DNA of 64,000 nucleotides, taken from contig NZ_JAGGDJ010000011.1 of NCBI RefSeq assembly GCF_017652985.1, positions 1 to 64,000 on the forward strand, in the 5' to 3' direction. Position 1 is the first letter of the stretch. Each line of letters begins with the position of its first letter. This DNA is from Paenibacillus artemisiicola (lineage in GTDB: Bacteria; Bacillota; Bacilli; Paenibacillales; Paenibacillaceae). Of this stretch, positions 50,988-59,741 are shown piece by piece. Made by a program: the position numbers and the translations under genes. The notes under the pieces are model-generated. The model saw only the letters and a list, made by a program, of their open reading frames with translations. It ran no database searches and was not told the origin of the DNA.

Positions 50988-51911
50988 ATGAGCAATTTGC
51001 ACCGGATCCGGTGGTTCGACGGTCAGATCAGAGAAGGCCGGTATCCGAACAGCGCCGCGCTCGCGGAGCGGTTCGAAATCTCGAGGCGCCAGGCGCAGCG
51101 CGACATCAAGTACTTGGCCTATTCTTTATCAGCCCCCCTGCTTTACGTGGCGAAGTACCGCGGGTATTGCTACGAGGATAAAACATACGCGCTTCCGCTT
51201 CTATATATGACGGATGAGGAGCAGAAGATTTTGAACTATTTGGCGCGCCGCTACAGGCAGTACGATTACGACGGCGCCGCCTCCGTCAAGCGGGTCGCCG
51301 ACCTGCTGGACCGCTTCGCGCCGGACGGCGGGGACGCGCAGGAGCTGCGCCTGCCGGTGTTCGAGGCGGCCCCCGAGCTGATCGACCGCGCGGAACGGCT
51401 CGCGCGCGCGATCGCCGACCGGGCCGTCGTAACGCTGACGTACCGCGAGGACGCGGGGACGGAAGCGCTGACGGTCTGGCCGCTCAAGCTGTTCGCGCGG
51501 TTCGACAGCGACTATGCCGGCGTCTACTCCGCGGCGGAGGGGCGGCGGCGGACGCTTCGTCTTGACCGCGTCGCCGGCCTGACGGTCACGGACGGACGGT
51601 TCGATCCCGCCGGCCTGGAGGAGGCGGAGTGGACCGGCGGCGGAACGGCGGCGCGCAAACCGTTCGCCGCCACGCTGCGGCTGCCGGGGCCGGTCGCGGC
51701 CGGCTCGGCGTGGCAGGGCTACCGCATCCGCGCCGTCCCGGAGCCCGACGTCGCGGTCGTGGAATTCCACGACGCCGACGCCTTCCTGCAGCAGCTCTGG
51801 CTCGCGGAATCCGCGTGGGACGCGCTGCTCGCGCCGAGATGGCTCCGCGAGAAGCTGACGCGCCGGTGCGCCGCCGTGCTGCAGCGGATGAATTCTGCCA
51901 ACGAGAGGTGA
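50988..51911 (+). CDS. WYL-domain transcriptional regulator with HTH
   Basis: The 307-residue protein has an N-terminal helix-turn-helix of the HTH_11 type (NSAALAERFEISRRQAQRDIKYL). The middle part is a WYL-domain-like region (VTLTYREDAGTEALTVWPLKLFARF), and the C-terminus matches the WCX extension (WQGYRIRAVPEPDVAVVEF). WYL regulators sense small ligands or nucleic acids and control metabolic or defence genes. The start at 50988 has GAGGTGG 4-5 bases upstream; 50970 is an alternative. It ends 6 bases before the next gene, so the three downstream genes are likely in its operon. Confidence 0.87.
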   Translation: MSNLHRIRWFDGQIREGRYPNSAALAERFEISRRQAQRDIKYLAYSLSAPLLYVAKYRGYCYEDKTYALPLLYMTDEEQKILNYLARRYRQYDYDGAASVKRVADLLDRFAPDGGDAQELRLPVFEAAPELIDRAERLARAIADRAVVTLTYREDAGTEALTVWPLKLFARFDSDYAGVYSAAEGRRRTLRLDRVAGLTVTDGRFDPAGLEEAEWTGGGTAARKPFAATLRLPGPVAAGSAWQGYRIRAVPEPDVAVVEFHDADAFLQQLWLAESAWDALLAPRWLREKLTRRCAAVLQRMNSANER

Positions 51912-51917
51912 TCGCGC

Positions 51918-52919
51918 ATGGCCCGCGTCATGCTGGACCGCGTCGACATGACGCGGCAATCGAAATCGTACGTGGACAGCGTCCACGCCGTCCTGACGGC
52001 CGCCGGCCTGTTCGAAGGGCCGAAATACATGCTCGCCGGCCTCACCGGCATGGCGTTCAAATTCACCGTGCACCGCAAGCTCCTCCCCTTGTCGGTCTCC
52101 GCTTACGGCCAATGGGGCAACGAGCACGCGCCCGCGATCGAGAATTTGGGCCTCCTTACCGTCTGGGACGGCGGGCGCACGCGGCACCCCACGTTTCCGC
52201 ATTATCAGCGGGATGCCGTCGACTGGGTCAGGCAGTCGCTCGACGCCGGCGTCGGCGCCGTCTATTGGCTGCCCGAGTTCGGGACGATCTGCGGCTACGA
52301 CGACGAGGACGGCGTGTTCTACGTGCAGGACGGCCGGCAGCCCGAACCGCTTATCGTGCTGTACGACAACTTCGGCCTGAACGCCACGCCGTTCTGGTAC
52401 TGCCAAATCTTCGGCGGCCGGGTCGCGCTGGATCCGGCGGAGGCGGTGCTGGAATCGCTCCGGCTCGCCGTCCGCGACTGGGAGACGCCGCACAAGACGC
52501 TTCCGGATACCGAGCTCGCCTCCGGCAGGCTCGCCTTCGCGTATTTCATCGCCGGCCTGCAGGCGGGCGGGTACGACGAACGCGGCGCCGATTATATTTT
52601 GCGCGATTACGTGCAGGTGCGGGAGGAAATCGCGGATTACCTGCGGGACGTGCGGCACCTGCTGCCGGGCCTGGGCGAAGCGGCCGCGCTCTACGGCGAG
52701 CTGCGCGGCCGGCTTGACGCCTTCCGGGACTGCCGGACGGCGTCCCCGGAAGGCGGCGGCCGGATCGCGCCCGACCGCATCCCCGCGCTGTGCGCGCTCC
52801 TGCGCGAAGCCGAAGCGCTGGAGGAACGGGCCGTCGCCGTATTCCGCCGCATCTCCGCGCGCTGCCCGGATCCCAAGCGGGCGACGCTCCCGCGGTGGGG
52901 CGAGCTTACGCCTCGATAG
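51918..52919 (+). CDS. Unknown protein, BtrH/C39-peptidase-like fold without catalytic residues (paralog A)
   Basis: The 333-residue protein has an N-terminal half laid out like BtrH_N/C39-type domains: YVDSVHAVLTAAGLFEGPKY, then GVGAVYWLPEFGTICGYDDE and FGLNATPFWYCQI. The Cys expected near residue 20 is Asp-Ser, and the His expected before GYDD is replaced by Glu-Phe. The C-terminal half is helical with no named domain. It shares most of these landmarks with the next gene. It starts 6 bases after the WYL regulator stop. A ligand-binding or acyl-transfer-like role is possible but unproven; no family was named with certainty. Confidence 0.7.
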   Translation: MARVMLDRVDMTRQSKSYVDSVHAVLTAAGLFEGPKYMLAGLTGMAFKFTVHRKLLPLSVSAYGQWGNEHAPAIENLGLLTVWDGGRTRHPTFPHYQRDAVDWVRQSLDAGVGAVYWLPEFGTICGYDDEDGVFYVQDGRQPEPLIVLYDNFGLNATPFWYCQIFGGRVALDPAEAVLESLRLAVRDWETPHKTLPDTELASGRLAFAYFIAGLQAGGYDERGADYILRDYVQVREEIADYLRDVRHLLPGLGEAAALYGELRGRLDAFRDCRTASPEGGGRIAPDRIPALCALLREAEALEERAVAVFRRISARCPDPKRATLPRWGELTPR

Positions 52920-52991
52920 CGGATGCGCGCGCCGAAGCGAGACCTGCGAACCGCCCGCGCCGACACGCGCGGCAAGAAAGGAACCAACCGG

Positions 52992-53948
52992 ATGAACCAT
53001 ATGGAATTGACGGGCCTGCGCATGACGCGCGACTCCTTGTCGTACAGTGACGCGATGCACGCCGTGGTGACGCATCGCGGCTGGTTCCGCGATACGAAGG
53101 CGATGCTGGCCGGGATGACCGTGAACGGCTTCCGCTTCAGCGCCGCGCGCAGCCTGAGCGCGGATTCATGGCATGCGTACAACTGGGTGGCCGAGCATTT
53201 TCTCGCGGCCGATTTCATCGGCATCGCCGCGTCCTCGAACGCCGGCTTTCGTTTCGCCCCTACGTTTCCCCTGTACCGGGAGCATGCCGTCGCCATGATC
53301 AAGCGCTCCCTCCTGCGCGGAACCGGCGCCGTGTTCTGGAAGGACGACTTCGTCGTCGCGGCGGGCTACGACGACCGGGACGGCACGCTGCTGTACGACG
53401 ACGGATCCGTTGCCGGCGGGGAGCTGAAGCGGCTGCCTTACGCCGAATTCGGCTCGAACGCGACGCCGTACTGGTATTGTCAGATCCTCGAAGCGCGGCT
53501 CGAGGCCGACGAGCTAAGCATCTACAAGGAATCGTTCATGCAGGCGATCTACAAGTGGGAAACGCACGACCCGCTGCTGCCCGAAGACGGCTACGCCTGC
53601 GGCAAACGCCTCTACGAGGTAATCGTCCGGCGGCTGGAGGACGGCCCGTACGACGCGGACGGCCTCGCCTCCTTGCTCCGCCGGTACGCTGCGGCCAAGC
53701 GCGATCTGGACGCGTATGCCGCGCGGCTCGCTCTCGTCTGGCCGGAATGCGAGCCGATCGCGGCCTGCTATGCGGTCGTCGCGGCGGCATTCGTCCGCCT
53801 CGCGGCCGGCATCCGCCCCGGCGGGGAGCCGGACGCGATCGTCCTGCTCCGGGAAGCCGCCGAGGCGGAGGAAGAAGCGGTCACGCGGATGAAAGCGCAT
53901 ATGAGCGAGCGTCTCCGCAACCGCTTCAACGACATCGCCCTGCGATGA
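52992..53948 (+). CDS. Unknown protein, paralog B of the preceding gene
   Basis: The 318-residue protein is a tandem paralog of the gene at 51918. Shared landmarks include SYSDAMHAVVTHRGWFRDTK, GTGAVFWKDDFVVAAGYDDR and FGSNATPYWYCQI. The catalytic-position Cys and His are again absent. The C-terminal helical half is diverged from paralog A. The ATG at 52992 has AAAGGA 10 bases upstream. The two together with the WYL regulator form a same-strand cluster, which suggests the products act as a heteromer or as parallel versions of one activity. Confidence 0.7.
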   Translation: MNHMELTGLRMTRDSLSYSDAMHAVVTHRGWFRDTKAMLAGMTVNGFRFSAARSLSADSWHAYNWVAEHFLAADFIGIAASSNAGFRFAPTFPLYREHAVAMIKRSLLRGTGAVFWKDDFVVAAGYDDRDGTLLYDDGSVAGGELKRLPYAEFGSNATPYWYCQILEARLEADELSIYKESFMQAIYKWETHDPLLPEDGYACGKRLYEVIVRRLEDGPYDADGLASLLRRYAAAKRDLDAYAARLALVWPECEPIAACYAVVAAAFVRLAAGIRPGGEPDAIVLLREAAEAEEEAVTRMKAHMSERLRNRFNDIALR

Positions 53949-54057
53949 CGGCCGCTTGGCCGGCGCGGCCGCTGCGTGTATTTTCCCGAATCGGGGTAAT
54001 ATTATAGGGGGCAGCTGGAATAGCTCTCCAATTCACGCAGAAAGGCGGCGTTCGCCC

Positions 54058-54327
54058 ATGACGAAGCGAAACCGGGACGAATACGGCGAAATGTACAACG
54101 AGACCTCGAACACCGCGGCCGGCATCAACACCCCGAAGGACCATGAAGGCTGCGGCCCGATCGATATGGTCAGCGACGCGGTCGAAGCGTTCGTCGACAA
54201 CGTGCAGCATACGTTCGACCACGCCGAACGGCGCGACGAACACGGCGCCCTCGACGACGAGACGGATGCGTACGATCACCGCGAACATGTGCAGCGGCAC
54301 CAGCGCCATGACCGGCATTCCTATTGA
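54058..54327 (+). CDS. Small acidic, His-rich hypothetical protein
   Basis: The 89-residue protein is rich in Asp, Glu and His, with a C-terminal HREHVQRHQRHDRH-type tail that could bind metal. Residues 40-60 (DMVSDAVEAFVDNVQHTFDHA) look helical. AAAGG lies about 12 bases upstream of the ATG at 54058, a long spacing. I do not recognise the family; small acidic proteins of this kind occur in spore formers. It precedes a strong terminator. Confidence 0.6.
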   Translation: MTKRNRDEYGEMYNETSNTAAGINTPKDHEGCGPIDMVSDAVEAFVDNVQHTFDHAERRDEHGALDDETDAYDHREHVQRHQRHDRHSY

Positions 54328-54350
54328 CCGGCGGTCGCCGGCACGCAACT

Positions 54351-54402
54351 AAATCGCCCTCCGCTTTGGCCGAAGACCGGCCAAGGGAGGGCGATTTTTC
54401 TT
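54351..54402 (+). terminator. Terminator between the small acidic protein and the PLP-enzyme gene
   Basis: AAATCGCCCTCC and GGAGGGCGATTT form a 12-bp outer stem with an inner GGCCG/CGGCC stem, followed by TTCTTTTTC. The stem is symmetric enough to serve the opposing gene ending at 54460. Confidence 0.85.
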
Positions 54403-54459
54403 TTTCTTTCGTCTTTGCGTGCTTCGTTTGGCGGCCGAGCCGCGCCAAGCTGAGCCGGG

Positions 54460-55698
54460 TTAAGCCGACTCGTGCTTCGGCGTCTCGTCCGCGCCGCCGG
54501 CCGCCGGGTCGTTCAGCCCGAGCGACTCCGCCGCCTGGCCGATGTCCGCGATCAGGTCCTGCGGGCTCTCGAGGCCGATGTACAGCCTGACGATGCTGCC
54601 GTCCTCCGGCGTTTTGCCGGCTTGATTGACGGTGACGAGGCTTTCGAAGCCGCCCCAGCTCACCCCGATTTTGAAATACCGCAGCCGGTTCGCCCACTCC
54701 TTCATGACCGCCGGCGGCCGGTTCGTCATGAACGAGAACAGGCTGCTGTAGCCCGCCATCTGGACGCGGCCCAGCTCATGCTGCGGATGCGACGGAAGGC
54801 CGGGATGGTTCACGCGCCGCACGAACGGCAGCGAACGGACATGCTCCGCGACGGTCAGCCCGCTCGCCTCGTGCCGCTCCATGCGCAGCGGCAGCGTCCG
54901 CAGCCCCTTGGCGACGAGCGCCGCGGTTTGCGGCGTCATGATCGAGCCGAGCAGCATGTACTCCTGGTTGCCGATCGCGTCGACCAGCTCCCGCGAGCCC
55001 ATGATGACGCCGCCGACGCAATCGCTGTGGCCGGCGATGTATTTGGTGATGGAATGCACGACGAGATCGACGCCGAGCGCGAGCGGATTCTGGTACATCG
55101 GCGTCGCCCACGTATTGTCGATGATCGTCCGGGCGCCGATGCTTCGCGCGAGCGCCGCGCACGCCCGCAGGTCCTGCAGCTCGAAGCGCATCGTCGTCGG
55201 GCTCTCGAGGTAGAACAGCTTCGTGTTCGGCCGCGCGGCTTCGCGCCAGTTGTCGAGCAGGCGGCCGTCGATGAACGTCGTCTCGACGCCGAACCGCTTC
55301 AGGTAGACGGACAGCAGCTCCCGCGTCGGGCCGTACGCCTGATCGACGCAGACGACGTGGTCGCCCTGCCCCACCGCCCCCATGACGGCCGCGGAGATCG
55401 CGCCCATGCCGGACGCGAAGCACTTCGCCGCCTCGGCGCCCTCCAGCGCCGCGAGCTTCTGCTCCAGCGCCGCGACGGTCGGATTATTTCCTCGGGAATA
55501 AACGTGGTTCTGCATCAGATCCTTGAACGCGTCCTCGAACGCCGCGTACGTCTCGAACGCGAACAGGCTGTTTTGATAGAGCGGGACGTGAATCGCGCCG
55601 TGATGCCGGGAATCGAAAGGATCGTGGGCCGCTTGCGTGAATTGCCGCTCGAGACGGCCCTCTCTGTCTTCATGAGGTCGCTGGTCTTCGTTGCTCAT
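54460..55698 (-). CDS. Cys/Met-metabolism PLP-dependent enzyme (cystathionine-synthase/lyase family)
   Basis: The 412-residue protein has YSRGNNPTVAALEQKLAALEG and FASGMGAISAAVMG, with the PLP Lys in HSITKYIAGHSD. The family includes cystathionine gamma-synthase/lyase, methionine gamma-lyase and O-acetylhomoserine sulfhydrylase, which cannot be separated by eye. The ATG at 55698 overlaps the permease stop codon (ATGA), so the enzyme is translationally coupled to a CUT1 transporter. This is unusual for a sulfur-amino-acid enzyme. The substrate of the transporter is thus an open question. Confidence 0.92.
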   Translation of the reverse strand: MSNEDQRPHEDREGRLERQFTQAAHDPFDSRHHGAIHVPLYQNSLFAFETYAAFEDAFKDLMQNHVYSRGNNPTVAALEQKLAALEGAEAAKCFASGMGAISAAVMGAVGQGDHVVCVDQAYGPTRELLSVYLKRFGVETTFIDGRLLDNWREAARPNTKLFYLESPTTMRFELQDLRACAALARSIGARTIIDNTWATPMYQNPLALGVDLVVHSITKYIAGHSDCVGGVIMGSRELVDAIGNQEYMLLGSIMTPQTAALVAKGLRTLPLRMERHEASGLTVAEHVRSLPFVRRVNHPGLPSHPQHELGRVQMAGYSSLFSFMTNRPPAVMKEWANRLRYFKIGVSWGGFESLVTVNQAGKTPEDGSIVRLYIGLESPQDLIADIGQAAESLGLNDPAAGGADETPKHESA

Positions 55699-56522
55699 CC
55701 TTTTTCTGCTCCTTGTGTCAAGCCTTCAACGATAAAGCGCTGCGCGAACGCGAAAATGATCACCGTCGGAATGATCGAAAGCACGACGCCCGCCGACATG
55801 GAACCCCAGTCGACGTCGAATTTCAAGATGAACGAGTTCATCGCGACCGGGAGCGTCTTCAGCTTGTCGTCGTCGATGAACATCGCCGCCAGGAACAGCT
55901 CGTTCCAGTTTTGCACGAAGGCGAAAATGAACGTGGAGGCGATCCCCGGCAGCATGACCGGAATGATGACGCGCAGGAGCGCCGACCAGCGCGAGCAGCC
56001 GTCGATCATAGCCGCTTCCTCGAGGCTGGAGGGGATCCGCTGGAAGAAGCCGCGCAGCATGATCGTCGAGAACGGGATCAAGCCGACGGTGTACATCAGC
56101 ACGAGCGAGAACCGGTTGTTCAGCAGGTCCAGATGGCTCATCATCAGGTACAGCGGCGCGAGGGCGATGAAGCCCGGCAGCATCTGCGTCGCGAAGAACG
56201 CGAGCATGATCTGGCCGTGGCCGCGGAACTTGAACCGGGCCAGCACGTACGCGCTCAGCACGGCGATGACGATGACGACCAGCGCCGCCAGAATCGCGAC
56301 GACCAAACTGTTGCCGATATAGATCTGGAATTTCGAGATTTTGAAGATCTTCTCGTAGTTGTCGAACGTAAAGCGCTCCGGCCAATAACGAAGCGGGAAC
56401 GAGAAGATGTCCTTCTGCGGCTTGAACGACGTGATGACGATCCAATAAAGCGGGAAGATCATCACGACGAGGTAGACCGCCAGGAATACGACCTTGAACG
56501 CCGTGCCGAGCCGCTGCTTCAT
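55695..56522 (-). CDS. ABC transporter permease, CUT1 type (MalG-like)
   Basis: The 275-residue permease has six transmembrane helices and the EAA loop EAAMIDGCSRWSALLRVIIP. The N-terminal helix is VFLAVYLVVMIFPLYWIVI. The ATG overlaps the stop of the MalF-like gene by one base (TAATG). Its own stop overlaps the PLP-enzyme start. No ATPase gene is present at the locus. Confidence 0.93.
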   Translation of the reverse strand: MKQRLGTAFKVVFLAVYLVVMIFPLYWIVITSFKPQKDIFSFPLRYWPERFTFDNYEKIFKISKFQIYIGNSLVVAILAALVVIVIAVLSAYVLARFKFRGHGQIMLAFFATQMLPGFIALAPLYLMMSHLDLLNNRFSLVLMYTVGLIPFSTIMLRGFFQRIPSSLEEAAMIDGCSRWSALLRVIIPVMLPGIASTFIFAFVQNWNELFLAAMFIDDDKLKTLPVAMNSFILKFDVDWGSMSAGVVLSIIPTVIIFAFAQRFIVEGLTQGAEKG

Positions 56523-57400
56523 TAGAAGTCACCCACTTTCTCCGCCTTGGTGACGGACAGGAAGAAGATCGTGTACAGCAGCAGGATGCCGATCATGATG
56601 ACGCCGATGGCCGAGGCCGCCCCGTAATCGCCGGCGTAAATGATCCGGTCCAGCATCAGGGAGGACAGAATATGGGTACTGCCGGCAGGACCGCCGTTGG
56701 TCAAGCCGTAGATGATTGTCGGGTCGTTGAAAATCCAGATCGCCCGCAGCAGCGTCGTGGCGATGATCGTCGGTAAAATGTACGGGAGCGTGACGTTCCA
56801 CAGCTTGCGGACGCCCGTCGCGCCGTCCATGTCGGCCGCCTCGTACAGCTCCGAAGGCACGGACTGCAGCGCGGCGAGCAGCATGATGGCGAAGAACGCG
56901 ATGCCGTACCAGACGTTGGCGATGATGACGGAGGTCATGGCCCATTTCGGATTCGACAGGAAGCCGATCCGTTCGTGGATGAGGCCGATGCGAAGCAGGA
57001 GATCGTTGATGACGCCGATTTGCGAGTTGAACAGCCACTTCCAGATCATGCCGATCAGGAAGCCGGACAAGGCCCAGGAATAGAACGCGAAGCCTTGGAA
57101 AATGCCTCTGCCGCGGAACGGCTTCTTCAGGAGAAGCGCGAGCGCCAGGCCGAACAGGAATTGAAAGATCAGCGAGAAGAAGACCCAATAGCCGCTGTTG
57201 GTCAGCGCGTGGAGAAACTTCGGATCGTGGAAGGCCGCCTTGAAGTTGGACAGGCCGACGAAGTGGACGTTCCGCAGATCGAACAGCTTGTACTCCTGGA
57301 ACGCCATGACGATCCCCTTCAGGAAGGGATAATACGTGAACGCCAGCACTAGCAACAAGGCGGGGAGCAGCCCCGATAGAATAAAAATCCTGTTTTTCAT
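56522..57400 (-). CDS. ABC transporter permease, CUT1 type (MalF/UgpA-like)
   Basis: The 292-residue permease has six transmembrane helices, beginning FILSGLLPALLLVLAFTYYP. The EAA loop is EAADMDGATGVRKLWNVTLP. It follows the binding-protein gene by about 80 bases and overlaps the MalG-like gene. It forms the inner-membrane channel of the importer. Confidence 0.93.
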   Translation of the reverse strand: MKNRIFILSGLLPALLLVLAFTYYPFLKGIVMAFQEYKLFDLRNVHFVGLSNFKAAFHDPKFLHALTNSGYWVFFSLIFQFLFGLALALLLKKPFRGRGIFQGFAFYSWALSGFLIGMIWKWLFNSQIGVINDLLLRIGLIHERIGFLSNPKWAMTSVIIANVWYGIAFFAIMLLAALQSVPSELYEAADMDGATGVRKLWNVTLPYILPTIIATTLLRAIWIFNDPTIIYGLTNGGPAGSTHILSSLMLDRIIYAGDYGAASAIGVIMIGILLLYTIFFLSVTKAEKVGDF

Positions 57401-57433
57401 GTTTTCGCACCGCCTTGCTTCTGGAATATAGTA

Positions 57434-57453
57434 AGGGCGGCTATCGCCGCCCT
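57434..57453 (-). promoter_or_regulatory. Hairpin between the binding-protein and permease genes
   Basis: AGGGCGGC-TATC-GCCGCCCT is a perfect 8-bp stem on either strand, without a T-run on the minus strand. Such intercistronic hairpins commonly raise binding-protein mRNA over permease mRNA in sugar ABC operons. Confidence 0.65.
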
Positions 57454-57479
57454 CCTCGAATCGATTGAACGCGCGTCGC

Positions 57480-58808
57480 TTACTTGCTGCCTACCTTGGA
57501 CTTCTGGTCGGTCCAGTAGGCGTCCCATTTCTTGAGCGTGTCGTCCAGGGAAGCCTGGCCAAGCAGCAGCGCCTGACCCGATTCCATCTCCGTCTGTCCC
57601 CATTGTCCCGTGCCCGGGTAGGCGAACGGCGGCTTGTAGTTCACGAACTTGTCCGGTGCGTTGGACATGTCGATCAGCGTTTTGTACGGGCCGGATTTGA
57701 AGAAGTCGTCTTCCGTCGCCGACGTGTGGATCGGAATGAGTCCGAAGTCTTTCGAGAATTGCGTGTTCTCGTCCGGGCTGGACAAGAACGATACGAGCTT
57801 CCAAGCTTCTTCCTTATGCTTGGAGTTGGCCGTGATGCCCCAGCCCGCTCCGCCCGCGGCGAGCAGCGCTTTGCCCGACGGACCGGCTTGCAGCGGCGCC
57901 GTCGCCCAGGTGCCTTCGGTCATCTTCTCCGTCAAGGATTGGATGACGTCCGGATCCTGCAGCAGCATGCCCGTTACGCCGGACGTGAACGCCTGCACCT
58001 GCTCCTGGAAGCCCCAGTTGATGGAGTCCGGCGGCGAAGCGTCTTTATACAATTTGAGGTAAAGGTCCATCGCTTGCTTGGCTTCCGGCGTCGAGAAGAT
58101 CGTCTTGCCGTCCTTCGTGAACATGGAGTCCTCGAGGTTGACGTTGTCGCCGTTGTAGGCCAGGATCATCGCGTCGGTCGTGCCGTTCGAGCCCGAGCCG
58201 CCCCGGAAGGAGAAGCCGTACCGGTTTTGCGACGGGTCGGTCAGTTTCTTGGCCGTCTCGTACAGCTCGTCCCACGTGGCCGGCGGATTCAGGCCTTTCT
58301 CTTTGAACCAGTCCGCGCGGTAGAACAGCTGGCGCTCGTAGAGGCCGTTCGGGATGAAGTACAGCTTGTCCCCGATGGAGCCGACCGATTTCGAGATCGC
58401 GCTGACGGACGCGTAGTCCGACCACTTGTCGGCGTAAGCGTTGAGCGGCTCGACGAACCCGTTGTTCACGAATTCCGCTACGGTCAGGTCGCGCACTTCC
58501 ACGACGTCCAGATCTTCCTTGGCACCAAGCATCGTTCTGATTTTATTGTCGGCTTGGTCAAACGGGGGCGAGATCAATTCCACTTTGATGTTCGGGTTCG
58601 CGGCTTCGAATTTGTCGATGGAAGCCTGAATGAGTTCTGTCCGTTTCGGACTGGTCAAACTTTCAATCATCCGCAGCGTGACTTGCTCGTCGCCGCTTCC
58701 GGCGCCGTTGTCGCCGGTCGATTCGTTGTTGCTGCCGCAGCCCGCCAAAAGTCCGGCAGACAAAGCACCGCAGAGCAGTAAAGCCGAGTACTTTTTACGC
58801 TTTGCCAT
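57480..58808 (-). CDS. ABC transporter substrate-binding lipoprotein (CUT1, family 1)
   Basis: The 442-residue protein starts with a lipoprotein signal peptide (ALLLCGALSAGLLAGCG, Cys near residue 24) and a Ser/Gly tether. The mature part is a typical family 1 sugar-binding protein: ASIDKFEAANPNIKVELIS near the N-terminus, then VDLTVAEFVNNG-type and PATWDELYETAKKLTDPS segments. GGGGGG lies about 7 bases before the ATG. It is the first gene of the operon, with a perfect-looking promoter and an operator directly upstream. Confidence 0.92.
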   Translation of the reverse strand: MAKRKKYSALLLCGALSAGLLAGCGSNNESTGDNGAGSGDEQVTLRMIESLTSPKRTELIQASIDKFEAANPNIKVELISPPFDQADNKIRTMLGAKEDLDVVEVRDLTVAEFVNNGFVEPLNAYADKWSDYASVSAISKSVGSIGDKLYFIPNGLYERQLFYRADWFKEKGLNPPATWDELYETAKKLTDPSQNRYGFSFRGGSGSNGTTDAMILAYNGDNVNLEDSMFTKDGKTIFSTPEAKQAMDLYLKLYKDASPPDSINWGFQEQVQAFTSGVTGMLLQDPDVIQSLTEKMTEGTWATAPLQAGPSGKALLAAGGAGWGITANSKHKEEAWKLVSFLSSPDENTQFSKDFGLIPIHTSATEDDFFKSGPYKTLIDMSNAPDKFVNYKPPFAYPGTGQWGQTEMESGQALLLGQASLDDTLKKWDAYWTDQKSKVGSK

Positions 58809-58844
58809 ATCGATTTCCCCCCATCAGATGTATCATACAGTCAT

Positions 58845-58890
58845 CCTGTCTGATAGGTTTGATTATATTGAAAGCGCTACACCCTGTCAA
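58845..58890 (-). promoter_or_regulatory. Consensus promoter with GntR operator and cre-like sequence (binding-protein operon)
   Basis: On the minus strand TTGACA (58885-58890) and TATAAT (58862-58867) are exactly 17 bases apart, a perfect sigma-A promoter. TGAAAGCGCTACA, a cre-like core, lies in the spacer on the plus strand. The operator CCTGTCTGATAGG (58845-58857) covers the expected start point. The same 13 bases recur in front of the GntR gene. Confidence 0.8.
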
Positions 58891-58923
58891 TGAAAAAGTT
58901 GCGAAATGTTGACGAATTTTGTA

Positions 58924-59604
58924 CTATTTTACGCTTTTCAATTTATTTTCAATGAGATCCATCATCTTGTAAAACTCCTGCATGGCGCCTTCCGTGTTGT
59001 GCGTCTTGATCGCGTCGAACATCGTGATGTGGTACGGATACGTGTCGTCGAACAACTGCTTGTCGCCCATCGGCTCGTTGAAAAACCGCTCGTACATGAC
59101 CGAAAACGAATCCAGCACGCTCTGCAGCACGTGGTTCCCCGTCGCCTTGATCACGAGCTGGTGAAAGGTCAGATCGATCTGCGACGTGTCGAGCCCCGCT
59201 TCCTTCTGCCGCTTGTATTCCGCCAGCACCGCTTCGATCTCCGCGACCTGCTTGTCGGAAATCCGCTTGGCCGCCAGCCTTACGGCCTGTCCTTCGAGCG
59301 CTCTGCGGACTTCGAGCGTGTCCAGCAGGAAGTTGCGTTCCCGTTCGATCTTGACCTTGCCCATGAAGCGGAAGGTGTTGACGTCTCGGACGAAGATGCC
59401 TTTGCCGTTCTCCACTTGAATGACGTCGAGGGCTTCCAGGGAGCGCAGCGCTTCGCGCAGCGAGGAACGCCCGACGCCGAACATATGCGTCATCTCTTCG
59501 ACGGAGGGAAGTTTGTCGCCTTCGGCTAGTTCTTTCTCTTGAATGTAATTCTGGATTTCCTGCGAAACTTGCTCGTGCACGAGAACCTTTTGAATTTTTC
59601 GCAT
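58924..59604 (-). CDS. GntR-family regulator (FadR subfamily)
   Basis: The 226-residue protein has an N-terminal winged helix-turn-helix (LPSVEEMTHMFGVGRSSLREALRSL). The C-terminal FCD-type helical domain (about 80-220) has the metal-ligand-like His residues FHQLVIKATGNH and YPYHITMFDAI. FadR-type regulators are usually repressors released by an acid or sugar-acid metabolite. GGAGG precedes the ATG. It lies directly upstream of the transporter operon on the same strand, and an identical operator in both promoter regions supports autorepression and control of the transporter. Confidence 0.92.
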   Translation of the reverse strand: MRKIQKVLVHEQVSQEIQNYIQEKELAEGDKLPSVEEMTHMFGVGRSSLREALRSLEALDVIQVENGKGIFVRDVNTFRFMGKVKIERERNFLLDTLEVRRALEGQAVRLAAKRISDKQVAEIEAVLAEYKRQKEAGLDTSQIDLTFHQLVIKATGNHVLQSVLDSFSVMYERFFNEPMGDKQLFDDTYPYHITMFDAIKTHNTEGAMQEFYKMMDLIENKLKSVK

Positions 59605-59630
59605 GATTTCAGCACTCCTCCTCCCAACAG

Positions 59631-59687
59631 CCTATCAGACAGGTTAATCGTAATGGAGCCGTATCCAATTGTCAATAAACGCTTCCA
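59631..59687 (-). promoter_or_regulatory. GntR-gene promoter with matching operator and cre-like site
   Basis: On the minus strand TTGACA (59670-59675) and TACGAT (59647-59652) are 17 bases apart. The operator CCTGTCTGATAGG (plus-strand CCTATCAGACAGG, 59631-59643) lies just downstream. TGGAAGCGTTTATT (59674-59687) is a cre-like sequence at the -35 box. Confidence 0.75.
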
Positions 59688-59741
59688 TGGCATGTGAGGA
59701 AGCTTCGGCCGGTCCGGCCGAAGCTTCCCCGCCCGCCGCGG

